Shown: piece after piece, positions 1 through 11,421 of the stretch | Layout of the letters: each line of letters begins with the position of its first letter | How positions within the stretch are numbered: position 1 is the first letter of the stretch | Assembly (NCBI RefSeq): GCF_030272615.1 | Contig: NC_081408.1 | Location: 342,141,793 to 342,205,792, forward strand | Direction: 5' to 3' | From: Cryptomeria japonica | Lineage: Eukaryota; Streptophyta; Pinopsida; Cupressales; Cupressaceae | Length of the DNA stretch: 64,000 nucleotides | Position numbers and translations under genes: made by a program | Notes under the pieces: model-generated | What the model saw: the letters and a program-made list of their open reading frames with translations, nothing else | Told to the model about the DNA's origin: nothing | Databases searched by the model: none

Positions 1-1446
1 CCTCTGGGGGCTAAATGTGAGTCATCACTCATCAAGAATCCCTTTCACCTAGAAATAGGAGGAAGGATTGCATTCTTGTTCTTTCCTTTTCTTGTTCTAG
101 AAGATGTCATATTTGTCTAAGACAACACCTCTTGGGGGTAGATGTCTTTTTGAACAAAGATTTCTTCTCCTCCAAGGATCACCTTTACACTTACAACAAG
201 ATATCTCTTTTCAACTATCTTATCCTTTCTTGAAGAGTATTCCCTCTTTTGCTTAGATTTATGACATTTTTGCATGGTGGATATCTTCCTTGTGATGAAG
301 GTAGGTATCAATGTTCTAGTTTCCTTAAGATATCAACATTAACCTATGTTGACATCTTAGGGGGGGCCACCCACACTGCTCCTTTGTACCATAGTTCTCT
401 CATACATTGAACAATGGGACATTCTTAGAACCAGAGGGAAACCTCTTAGAGAAATATGTCGTCACTTTTTGTACAGTGGGTCATTCTTGGAACCAAAGCA
501 CGGTCTCTTAGAGTGAGATGTCTTCACTTCTTCTTTTCTTGTACAGTGGGACATTCTTGGAACTAGAGGGAAACCTCTTAGAGAAAAATGTCCTCACTTC
601 TCTCTTGTACAGTGGGTCATTCTCAGAACCAGAGCATGGTCTCTTAGAGCAAGATGATGCCACTTTTCTCTTATGTGGGGTGATTATTATCGGATCCAGA
701 GCACGGTCTCTTAGAGAAAGATATCACACCTCTCTTGATAGTTGTACTATACATTCTATATAGGTTGTAGCGTAATTGGGCATAGACTCCTATGAGGTGC
801 TTCAAACCTCACTTGCACACACGCACATGAGGTTGAGTGTAACTAACGATGTTCTCACTCTCTCTATTTACATGGATCACCTAGGCAAGCTCTAGGGGCG
901 ATATTTTCCATGTCCTTCTCTCCATGGATCACCTAGTTTTAGGGGTGAGATGTCCATGGTTTCTTTCTTCTTCACCTTTCTTCTCATGGATCACTTAAGT
1001 GTGTATTCATGTTCTCTCTCTTCATCCTCTCATGAACTCATAGCTTTACTATTGATAGTCCATGGATGATTTCAGCTTTTCTCTTTTATGTGATCACTTG
1101 TGTTTATGTGATGGCATTGGTCTTTGTGTTCTGATTAGTTGTTGAGACATCTAAACTTGAGATCTCTTCAGCTAGTTAGTTTTTTGTCTTGTGTCTTGTC
1201 CTTGTTGTGTGTCTTTTTGTGCTTTTTCTTTGTTTTGTGTGTCTTGTTCCTTTTTGTTTTATGTTCTCTTGCATATGTTGGCATGAGTTGAGACCCTAAT
1301 ATTGGGGGATTTTTTGTTCCTCAATATTAGTGATGTCTTATACTCCTTGTGGTTTTTCTCTACATCTCTCAACTTCATCTCTCTTTTTATTCTACTTTAC
1401 CGATAGTAGTGGTGTAAGTCATACTCCCGCTTAAGTGGGGGATAAA
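1..1446 (+). other. Non-coding 3' interior of an LTR element, ending in a polypurine tract
   Basis: No convincing gene is present. The stretch ends in a purine-rich tract (AAGTGGGGGATAAA, about 1433-1446) directly followed by TGTAGTGTC, the usual layout of a polypurine tract and 3' LTR start in a plus-oriented LTR retrotransposon. It contains a short tandem array (405-740) and T-rich sequence. Short ORFs do not resemble any protein I know. The assignment rests on the PPT/LTR junction only. Confidence 0.45.
405..740 (+). repeat. Tandem array of about five units of roughly 65 bp
   Basis: Units begin with variants of GTACAGTGGGACATTCTTGG and continue with CTCTTAGAG plus a T/C-rich tail. Odd and even units alternate between an 'agggaaacc' and an 'agcacggtc' version, so the higher-order unit may be a dimer of about 130 bp. 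The last unit is the most diverged. It lies in the non-coding interior of an LTR element. Confidence 0.8.
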
Positions 1447-2395
1447 TGTAGTGTCATAAAACTGTGACCCCTACAATTTTATCCACAGTTGGGGTCCTCA
1501 CCTTGGCGATGACATCTCCTTCCTTAACCAAGACCCATTTCTGCATTTCCAACCCTTCACTCTTTCTCCTTCATGTCTTGTGTTTGCTTTAGACCCCTTC
1601 TAGGCCCCAAAATAGGGCAGGACAGGGGTGTGGTGCCCCTATCCCCCTAGGATAGGGGTGTGGCACCCTTGTCCTCACCTTTGAGGGTGGCCCTATGTTT
1701 GGTCTACCCGATCTCCTATGTATTATTTGTCTTTGGGGTTTGCAATTTCTCTTTGTTGGCCTTTGGTGGTTGAAAATTAATCCTTGAGGCATGTATAAAA
1801 AGGAATTCAATACCCTCATTCATGGACAAATAGAGAATGGGTGAACACATGATAGGAGATAATAAGCATAAGGAGAAGATACAAGATTTCAAGGTCATCA
1901 TGAAGCATTCAAGCATTGAAGTCTTCTTCATTCATCCATGGGAGAAACATTGCAACATTCATTTGTAAGCATGTGTGTGTGTTAGGGTTTTGTCATGTTA
2001 CATGCCATTTCATACAACATTTGTGGTTATATTCAAGAAGCAAAGCAATCATCATCAACAAGTTGCAAATCTACAAGGTATACATTTCCATTGTTTACAT
2101 TTAAGCATTTGCAATTAATTTCTTTCTAGGTTGATTCCTCAACTAGGTTTGACTAAGGCAAACCCCTATCCACAACCCCTCTTTCTTCTCTTTTATGTGT
2201 GTAAGTTGCAAGTGCACAACTATAATTGCAGGTTTGGGATTCATTTTCAGAGACAGAAGAACCTTTTTCATTTCGTGGATTTTGTGGTGGACCATGTACA
2301 TTCCCGCCACGGTCCTGACAAAATTTCTCCAATTTTGCAAGGCAGATCCGTGTTAGTTTAATTAGCTCAAATCCAAAGTTACAGCGCGATCCCAA
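1447..2395 (+). mobile_element. Probable 3' LTR (Gypsy-like), right end uncertain
   Basis: It starts with TGTAGTGTCATAAAACTG immediately after a polypurine tract. No second LTR lies in the window, so the right boundary (placed near 2395) and the target-site duplication cannot be fixed. Short ORFs inside are not convincing. Confidence 0.4.
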
Positions 2396-4668
2396 ATTGG
2401 TAGCTCCTTATTTCACTCATTTCCTCTATCTTTTCTGCATAGTCAACATGTCAACTTTCTCATTTACAAAAGAGGGTAAATCATATTTCAACCACTTGCA
2501 ATCCACTCAGAGTTCACATTCGTGTTTCCCTCATATTTGGATCTAGCAGATTCAAGCCCCTCTTTTGAAAAAATCATCCTAGTGGCTTCCTTTCTCTCTC
2601 CTAGGTGGGGAGTCACTAGGATCCAATTTTGCACTTTACGCGTAGTTTTTTCTCAAATATGCAATAATAGTAGACAAATATGTGACAAGATGTAGTACAA
2701 ATGCATAAATAATGAGCACAAACAAGGTTTTAGTTGTTGATAGTGTTGTCAATGATTTTTAATTCTGATCAAATACATGTTGAAAGAATGCACAGATACA
2801 ACAAGATATGTTGTATACGTGTCAATAACTAACACATATGCATTTCTAATGAAACAACATTTTTTATCCAATTTTTGCAAATGTTAAAAGTGACCAGATC
2901 TTAATGTTGATTGATTTGTGGCAAGAAGAATGTCTAAAGATGTTTTTGTCAAAATTTTAAGTGAAAATTTGTATGTTCAATAACTTTCCAGTGGTATAGC
3001 ATAAATTGAAGACACTTGTAAGAAAGCACAACCTAGGCTAGATAGAGGATACTACTTGTTGAATTCCCACTATGAATAAATCTGATCCACACTTATTTAG
3101 AGTGGATAGCCTAGAAATTTGGTAGCACTAGCTCTCCTCCATGACACTCACTTCTCGGGCATATAAAAGTTTAAATTCCCAAAGACCAAAAGATCTAAAG
3201 GAATTTTCTATCTCTACTTTGAATTACGAGAATGTGGGATGACTTCAAAGGTCCAACCTCTTGCACCAACAACCAATGGGATTTTTGGCCACTACAACAA
3301 AAGATATCTAGTGAGGGAACTTTAGTGAAACCTAGTGTCTATCCATGTAGTGGTGACCCACTTAAGAGCCTATCCTAATCCTTATTAGAGGATTTTTACG
3401 TATCTCACACAAGTGTTGATATTGGGGGAACCGTTGGTGTAAATAAATGTCATCAAGTAATCGCGTTTTTCGCCTAACTTATTAATTTATATAGCAGGCT
3501 GAAGAAGTGTTGCTTGGGCCATTCCCTCTCACTTGGCCTTATGGGATACTTAGGAGACAGGCCCTTCTACTTGAACAAATAAGACAATAACAATTTCTAT
3601 TACACCCAAGGTCTAATGGAAGGTGAGGGAAGAGGATACTTTTGTTATTATCTTAGGGTTAAACATAAAATGTACCAAAAGCACAAGACACTTCAAACAA
3701 GTTCTTTTACCCCAAATGAAAATAATGTGACCCTAATTAAAGTAGAAAAATGACAAACACACACCTAAATTACCCCTACAAGCAAATGATTAGTAGTTTC
3801 AATGATTAACCCAACCTACAAGCAAACTTGTTAGGTTAATTTTAGAAATCTCAAAATGAAATGTGAAACAAGGCCTATGACAAAACGATAGAGATAGTTG
3901 CACCACTTCATTAGCCCACAAGATATTAGGACAAAAAAGGAAAATCAAATGCAAAATTCTAGCCCTATTTGAAAGACAAAAATTAAATGTAGAAAACACA
4001 AACATTGTTATACATGATGCAAACACGAAAAAAGCCAAACTCAGACCTATCAAAAACCTGCAACGTGCAAAAACACAAAAAAAAATATACACGACAATAC
4101 AAAACACATATGCAACATAAAATATCACATACACAACATAAAATAATGCATACTCTATGTAAAATGACACATACACAGTATGAAATGATGCATACACAAT
4201 AAGAAATGATGCATACGCTATAATATTAAAAAAGTGAAAAAATGTTAGATTTAAAAGAACAAACATGACGAAAGATGCAAATGCGTGTTGATAATGTATG
4301 TAAATGAGCCGATATGATGCACATACACCACAATATGATGTTCAAATGGGATTTTGGAAAACCTACAAAACAAAAAAATTAGACAAAACACACACGTGAC
4401 ATAATAATTCGTATACACAATTTTGGCCTATAATCGTCGCAAGTCTAATCTGTAAATTGACAACAAAACTTAAAAATGCAAAATGATGGTAGTAAAGGGA
4501 CTAAGGTCCCACTAGGTGTGCCAAAGTGTATACGATGAAAATAGAATGTTAAACTATTGTAAAACCAACAAAAATCCAACCACATAAAACCTTAGTTCTA
4601 CAATTAAGAATCCACCATACACTAATCGAGAACCTAAAACATGCAAAACATCAAAAACATGAAAGACT
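2396..4668. other. Gene-free stretch
   Basis: No protein-coding segment recognised on either strand. The sequence is A+T-rich and probably old repeat debris. The minus-strand ORF at 3799-4266 is low-complexity (Phe/Tyr/Val-rich) and opposes a 21 bp tandem repeat, so it is not taken as a gene. Confidence 0.6.
4103..4230 (+). repeat. About six imperfect 21 bp tandem units
   Basis: Units alternate between CACATACACAACATAAAATA-like and GCATACACAATAAGAAATGA-like versions. The 21 bp period is a multiple of three, so both strands stay open across it and create spurious heptad-like ORFs. Confidence 0.75.
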
Positions 4669-5833
4669 TGTTGGCATGAGATCCTAGTCAGGTGATTTTT
4701 CGGTGAAGATTGATGATGTCTAATACATGATATTTATTAGGAGTTGTCATTGATGGCAACTCAGCCTATTGACCTTGTCTGGTATGGACTTTGAGACATC
4801 CGAAAGTCTTGAGTATGTTTTGGTGTAAGTCTGTTGGTGATACTCTGTGTACAGTTTTGGTGAGAAGTTCTTATTTTCCAGTGATGTATTCTTCATTTCA
4901 ATGGTCTGAGTTAAGTTGATTAAGTATGAGAAGCAGATCTTGCAATTCTATCCTTCGATGTTGTTTCTTGAGCATGTTAGAAGGTCCAATATCCGGTAGG
5001 GAAGTAAAATAGGGTTATCTTCATTATTGATGGTGTAACATGTGGATCAAATTCTTGGTGGTGATTTTGGTGGTTGTTTGTTAGTTTGAGGTGATTGGAC
5101 CAACTTATGGGAAGTGTGTCATCATAATTTTTGGATCTAAAATTTGACTTTGTAAAGATTTGAGCCGACTTAAAGCTACACTTTCATATTTTGATATTTT
5201 GTGAAGCTGACTTGTGGGAGATCAATTTGGTTAGTGTGGATATATAAGATTGAAGTGGTTGATGTTTTTGGTAGAAGAGATTATGTGTGTGATGTTTTTG
5301 GGAGCGATTGAGCAGAGTTTCATGTGCGCACCTTCATTTTTGTTGATCCGGTAATCAGTAGTAGAGCAGGACAGGGCAGTTTATTAGAATAGTACAATGG
5401 ATCACTGTGTGCCTAACCGGAATTGTTATTTGGCATAGTCAGATGATTTTCTTCAGTTCATTACTCATTGTAATCATATTGTTTTAGCCTATAAGGAAAT
5501 GAGCCTTCCTTTGGGTTGTATCCTTTTTGTAATTTAGGAGTGATATCTAGGTAGTGTGCCTAAATGCATGTGCATTCCCCTCATGTAATATTGTTTTACT
5601 ACTGACCATTGTATAATAATATTATGGGTTCAAATCCCACCGAGAATTTTCCCTTTCTAGGTTTCCACATAAAAGTTTTGGTGTTATGATTATGCTCTTA
5701 TTTGCATTGTGTTTCTGCATTTTAGTTTCTTACTTGTGCATCCGGTGAATAAAGAATTAGATTAACAAGTTTATGAACTCCGAAACACTGATTCAACCCC
5801 CCCCCCCCCTCTTAGTGTTCATTGATTCCAACA
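4669..5833 (+). repeat. Element A 5' LTR
   Basis: 1,165 bp, TG...CA, clearly homologous along its length to 20990-22150. Near its 3' end it has the motif tttccctttctaggtttcc and a C-run (about 5801-5813) before CTCTTAGTG, features shared with the LTRs of B, C, F and the Copia element. Confidence 0.9.
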
Positions 5834-5847
5834 ATTGGTATCAGATC
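5834..5847 (+). promoter_or_regulatory. Element A primer-binding site
   Basis: ATTGGTATCAGATC abuts the LTR. It matches the initiator-Met PBS TGGTATCAGAGC seen in B, C and the Copia element, with one mismatch near its 3' side. Confidence 0.75.
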
Positions 5848-5868
5848 AATGAAGATCTTGATGCAACA

Positions 5869-6618
5869 ATGAAGGAAAAGAGTAGCCTGAAAATAAATTT
5901 GAATGCAGCTAAAGACTTCATAGAAATCCTAAAAGATCAATTGAACACTTATTGGGAAAAGAGAAAGGAGTTGATGGACAAGTTGAAACAAAAAGAAGAA
6001 CAAAGCATTGAAAAAAAAGATAAGATAGATGAATGTGAGAAGTTGGCCAGAGAGAATGCAATTTTGAAAAATGAAATGCAATCTATTGTCATGAAGTTGA
6101 CTAAGGAGATTGAAGACCGGAAGAAGAATGAGGAAACCTTGAATCAATCCTTGAAAGACAGATCTAATAAATGTTGCAAATTGACATATGAGAATGATAA
6201 ATTGAAGCTTGAATTGGTGAAAACAAAGAATGATGGACAAGAACTTGATTGACAGATCATAATTTTGAGAGATGAGTTGACTACTGTTAATGAATACAAA
6301 GAAAAGTTCAAAGCTAGTTCATCCCGGTTGGATGAGATGCTGGAAAGTCAGACACATGGAAAACACATGTGAGTACTTGGATTTGAGAAAGGAGAATCCT
6401 TCGGTTCTGGTCAAATCAATCATCAGTAGAAGAACAAGAAACCTCTGGTAAGATAGCCTAATGCTTATAAATTCAATGGTAGATGTTTTACTTGCGTTAA
6501 ATTTGGTCATATGGAAATTCAATGCAGAAGTAGGATGAATAATGGAATGATGAACAATATGAACAATGGACATACCTTTACCTGTCAATGTTTCATATAC
6601 AACAACTTTGGTCACAAG
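5869..6618 (+). pseudogene. Element A gag-like ORF, 5' part (coiled coil and first zinc knuckles)
   Basis: Residues after the in-frame Met at 5869 form a Lys/Glu/Asn-rich coiled coil (NEMQSIVMKLTKEIEDRKKN is nearly shared with B and C). A CCHC knuckle follows (CFTCVKFGHMEIQC, about 6485-6526), then a second one interrupted at 6618. In-frame stops occur near 6250 and 6370. Compared with B and C, the first 20 or so residues after the PBS are missing, so the true start may be lost. The ORF resumes at 9992-10004 and again at 16687 beyond two insertions. Role by analogy: nucleocapsid/Gag-like RNA packaging. The family name is not certain. Confidence 0.75.
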
Positions 6619-9600
6619 TGTCACGAACCCTATTTTTCCATAATTATTTAATTAGGAAAATAATGTTTATTTTTCACAAATGAAATGGAATGAAATGAAA
6701 TTAGAATTGTTAATGAGATAAGATAGGAGATCGATTGCACTAAAATGATTTATATACAATCGAATGATCAGTAATAATTTTTATTGCAAATTGGGATCGT
6801 CATTGCTAATGAGCAACCGAGTGCAAGTGAATGCAGGAACTGGTGAACGTAGATGAAGGCGAGAACATGGTTCAGGTAGAGTTGTCTTAGCTCTTGTATT
6901 TTGTTAGAATAGATGGAATCTCTCACACACCACATTAGGATTTATCATTTGCATCTTGTAATGATGGACAATTTAAATGACCTTATTTGAATGTTTGTTT
7001 ACATTGGAATGATGAACTTGGAATGAGTAGAAGATTAATTTAAATATTTATACATGAATATTTGTTGCATGACTTGAGTGGTGATTGAGTTAAATCTATG
7101 TTTTAAGAGTGATTGCGATCTATGAAGTTATATGTATAAATTTGATTATTGTTTAATAAGTTATTTTTCGTTTGAAAATGAGAATAATGGTCTTGTAGAT
7201 TTAAGTAATAGTTCATGAGTATAAATTCATATTTAAAATCTTTCATAAATGAAATCGATCAATATATGTATATGTATATATAAATATATACATGTGTGTG
7301 TGTGTGTGTGTAATAACTGAAGGGGTGGTTAAGATACTAAGAAACTATTAACAAGGGTGGCCGATAGTAATATCGACAACTCCCCATTGTTAAAGGGAGG
7401 GTTCGGTATTACCACCGATCACTCCTCCTCCCTTTTTATTAAAACAGAAACCACGTTGAATCTGCCAATAAATGTGCCATAATTTGTAAAGTGCAGTGGT
7501 TCGCCAGCCCACGTAAACCCAACAATGTTTACACCTTGATCAACAAGTGTAGAAAGAAGTTACTTTTAGTTAACTTTGCATGTTTTAAGGAAATCATTTT
7601 TAGTAAAGTTGACTTAGTATGAGAGTTAAAAGCCACATGGATAATCTATAATTATGAACTTAACAAACTTGAGTAGTTGGGTGTCACGAAGTAGATGATA
7701 GATAACTTTACATGGTGAACACATAGGTGTTTGAATTTGATTAGGAATGTTACATTACAATAAAACCATGAGTGGTGTCATTTAGAATCAATCCACCACT
7801 ACGAGAGATAGCCCAAAAGTAGGAAAGAGGGTAGATGACAACACTATATATAGACCATTGAGTTGGAAGAAAGGAGAAGATAGGAAGTTAGAGGAAAGAA
7901 ATTTAGAAGGGAGAAGATAGGAAGGGAGCAAGTTAGAGGAGAGCAAGATAGATGAGAGTAAGAACGTAGAAGAGCGACAAGAGATTAGAGAGAATGGAAT
8001 AGTGGAGATTTTGATGTGTTTACAATTGAATCGTAAAAGATCGATGATGATCATCTTCGATTTAGCGTCGAACTTAGGGGTTAGGCTCTTGAATGAGTGT
8101 TAGTTGCTTTATTATTATTAGAGAAATTATCACAATATAGAAAGGATAAGAACTAGCAATAGAGAGCTCATGAGATAGAAGAGCGTCGAGGTGGAAAGCA
8201 TTGGAATCTAGATGTATTGCAGACAATCTGAATTTATCAGGGATCATAATAGACATGGATTGTGTTTCTTGAGGTAAGCTCAAATCTAGCATGTTTTGTT
8301 GTAGAGATTTAAGAGATAAAGGATAGATTTATGCATTATTCTAATGAAAGAGTTAGAGTTGCAATATTAATCATTTTTAATTGTTTAAATTACGGTCATG
8401 CAAATATAGATGCAATAATGATGTATTTTCTAAAAGTTTGTTGATAAACTTAGTGAAACTCTCAGCAATTAGATCGCCCAATCCTCTAGGAATAGAGTAA
8501 GAGGATAGAGAAAGAAACTCTAAAATTGAACTATGAAGAAGATGAAATATTAGAATTATGACTTAATAAATATTGAAGTTTATTTTGATATCATAAAGAA
8601 AAGACTTACACTTTCAAATTAGATCCTTGCATGAAGAGAAAAGATGGTTATTAGGTGTCTCATTTAAAAAGCCATATAGATAGGCGTTTTATGAATTTTC
8701 ATCATGTTAGATTGTTGTTATGGTAAATTAGTAAAATCAATGAGTTGAGTTTTTTAAATCATGAAAAGTCACATATTAGTATTAAAATAAATATGATGTT
8801 TGAGAAAAGAGGTAAATGAACCAATACACATGGGAAGATAGAGAGCTTAGACGATATAAACTTAGAATTCTAAACCATAAGATATGGAATGCATGTTAAT
8901 GATTACGTTATTTAAATGTTTTGATAATTGAATAAAATAATGTTTGCTCATTTTATTCAATTTCTATGTAAAGATACATACATGTGTTACACCTTCTTAA
9001 TATTTAATTCTTGTCTTTAAATTGCTTGAAAGATAGAAGGGAAAGATTGTTTTCTTTTAGATGTATATTTGTTTATCCATGAAAGATTGCTTCCTGTCAA
9101 ATAGGATTGGTTGTAATAAAAGATCGATTCTTTCAATTTCTATTCAATGAAAGATTGCCTTCTTTAGCATTGTATTTTTATCTTGCAAGAAATAGGAAGC
9201 TAGAATTGGAAGGCAAAAGATTGTCTTTTGTATATATTTGTTATATGATTTATGTGAACAAAGCTAGTTAGGCTTGTGTTTGTGTAAAGTTACCTTCCAG
9301 GATAGGTCCCAAATGTGGATTATAAATAGAATAGTTTGCTTTTCCAAACTATCTATTTTAGCTATGCATGGCATTATACTTGGTCGAGTAATCAAATTGA
9401 ATAAACCATTGAAATGGATGGAGTTCTTTTATTTATACTCTCTACCACATCCTTGATTGATCTTGCATGTTTCTTAATGGAATTAGAAAAATGAATTGTA
9501 TGTATAATCTAGGCATGCACCAGATTCCATCTTGCCTTTCGAATTATTTTGCTAAGCAATTTGTGTAGGGTTAGGTATTATTGATTGACTAAGAATTTTG

Positions 9601-9986
9601 GGGAAGCGTAAGCTTCAAGGTTGGGCGGAAAAAGTGTCTGAATCTTGTTCTCGTCTTCATGCTAAAAATTTCATTGAAGATAGCTTGGGTTGTAGATCAA
9701 CAAACGCATCTCACTCTTTACTTTGTATTATTTTGTTATTGAACTTATGACAACTTGAAATGCCTAAGAATTATATTATTGAGATACTACTTTTATCGAT
9801 TTATTGAATGAAAAATCTTTATCTTTTATAGAAATTTTGTGTTTATTGTGATTTAAATGGAATGATCAAATGAAGCTATGGATGGAAAAGTGAAATGAAA
9901 TAGATTTATTAACTGATTTATGAGTTTATTTAAGAATAAAGAGTATTCCAGCTATTATTGAAGTTAGCACGATTTACATCTTTACA
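6619..9986. mobile_element. Insertion D: 3.4 kb solo LTR (or LTR-only derivative), TSD ACAAG
   Basis: It begins TGTCACGAACCC and ends CATCTTTACA. It is flanked by a perfect 5 bp duplication ACAAG (6614-6618 and 9987-9991) and sits inside the second zinc knuckle of element A's gag. No internal PBS, polypurine tract or protein domain was recognised, and no second LTR copy was seen inside, so a long solo LTR is the simplest reading. It contains a TG run (about 7292-7311), a purine-rich repeat (7858-7985) and recurrent GAAAGATTG motifs (about 9028-9230). Confidence 0.8.
7858..7985 (+). repeat. Purine-rich repeat block in D
   Basis: Degenerate repeats of GAAGGGAGAAGATAGGAAG and AGTTAGAGGAGAGCAAG, almost pure purine on the plus strand. 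The minus strand reads as a Ser/Leu-rich ORF, which is a composition artefact. Confidence 0.7.
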
Positions 9987-9991
9987 ACAAG

Positions 9992-10009
9992 TCAAATATG
10001 TGTATAATG
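9992..10009 (+). pseudogene. Element A gag fragment stranded between two insertions
   Basis: Eighteen bases of A's gag lie between the end of D's target duplication (9991) and the start of the Copia LTR (10010). The last five, TAATG, are the Copia target duplication. Joined by position they keep the gag frame between the pieces ending at 6618 and starting at 16692. Confidence 0.8.
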
Positions 10010-11063
10010 TGTTAGGTCCTAGAGATAACTGAGAGGGGGGGTGAATTAGTTGTCAAATAAATTCAAACCAAAAACTTATTAACCAACTTAATGCTTAATA
10101 CCGGTAAACCAGTTAAGTATGCTAGTAGACAGTGTTAACAGTAAATTGCCATATCGGTAAGAATTAATGCGCAAAACATAAACACAAAGTCATCCACAAC
10201 ACATGACACCAATATTTGTACGTGGAAACCCTGTAAGGAGAAAAACCACGGTGGGAAACCTTACCCACAATCAGATGATACTATTGTAGATAGTAAGTGT
10301 ACAAAGAGGGGTTTGCACATGCAGAAAGGCCAATAGCCTAGAGCTCACTACTCAATCACAAATGGGAGTCACACTGACTACAGTTGGATGGTTAAATCCA
10401 ATAAGAGTGTACTATACAAAATCGCATCTTCATATGCTGAATTCAGTACTGGTGTAATGTTGATATGCTTTTACAAAAACCTAACTTCACCTTCAGATGA
10501 TGTCTTCGTGTATGCCTCTGCTTGATCTTGCATATACCTTCACTCAAATCTTTTTTGCATTCCACACTTGATCTTACAAATAAGATCTTACATTTATACC
10601 AAACCCTAAGACCAATTTTAGTAGGTCAGCTCTACAAGATATTATAATAAAAACATTTTACAAATAATATAATATCCGATGCAGTAACCGATTGAACATG
10701 TCGTCTTAATGCATTTACAACAATAATAAATCATCTCCATAGCATGCCATGCTGATCTGGAAAAGATAAACCTATCGGTGTAACCCTAGATAACCTGGAC
10801 CTATTTGTCGGTAAAGGCAAATATGCAAATAAGAATATATCAATGATTAGTACTTCAAAATGAAGTGTCCACATGATGTCTTCGACATTACCGAGTGTCT
10901 TCCATGTCATTCCAGGTACCGGTGAACATTATATCCTGCCGGTTGATCATATACTAGTAACTGTTGCACAAATTACTACTTGTCGATGAATGTTGCTAGA
11001 TCCAAAGTAGGTGTATTTAGTATGTGTTGACATCAATGACAAAACCATACCAAAATACCAACA
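10010..11063 (-). repeat. Copia 3' LTR
   Basis: 1,054 bp, same length as its partner at 15633-16686, with scattered substitutions, most obvious in the first 45 bases. In element orientation it carries the CACCCCCCCTCTCAGT terminal motif and the tttcccaccgtggtttttc motif shared with elements A, B, C and F. Confidence 0.95.
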
Positions 11064-11275
11064 ATCTCCCCCTTTGGCATTGATGGCAACACAAGATGGA
11101 AAAACCATCAAAGTGCCAAAATAGAAATGCCAAATACAAAAACTAACAATCTTCATTTCTCCCCCTAGGAGTAACAATACCAATTTCAAAAAAAACTTTC
11201 CCTTAAAATCTCTTTTTCTTTCCAAAAGGATAATGTGTTTTTCCATAGATATCTCTCCCCCTTTGACATCAAATG
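11064..11275 (-). promoter_or_regulatory. Copia polypurine tract and two upstream G-rich purine tracts
   Basis: In element orientation CCAAAGGGGGAGATTG abuts the 3' LTR (11064-11078). A second tract (CTAGGGGGAGAAATG) lies near 11157-11170 and a third (GTCAAAGGGGGAGAG) near 11253-11268. The same three-tract module precedes the 3' LTR in A, B and C. Confidence 0.8.
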
Positions 11276-11421
11276 CCAAAGTCACAAAAGGTCAAGTTAA
11301 TACAAAATACCAACCAATTCAATATACCAACTACTCCCCTTGAGAAGTAGCTTCCTCATCAAATACCGGAATAAAAGATTTGTCCATTTAATTCTGCCGG
11401 TTGATGACAATCATCAACTGT

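Noticed and set aside
3799-4266. 155-codon minus-strand ORF with membrane-like composition
   Set aside because: Its hydrophobic Tyr/Val/Phe pattern is the complement of the 21 bp tandem repeat and A-rich DNA; no family features.
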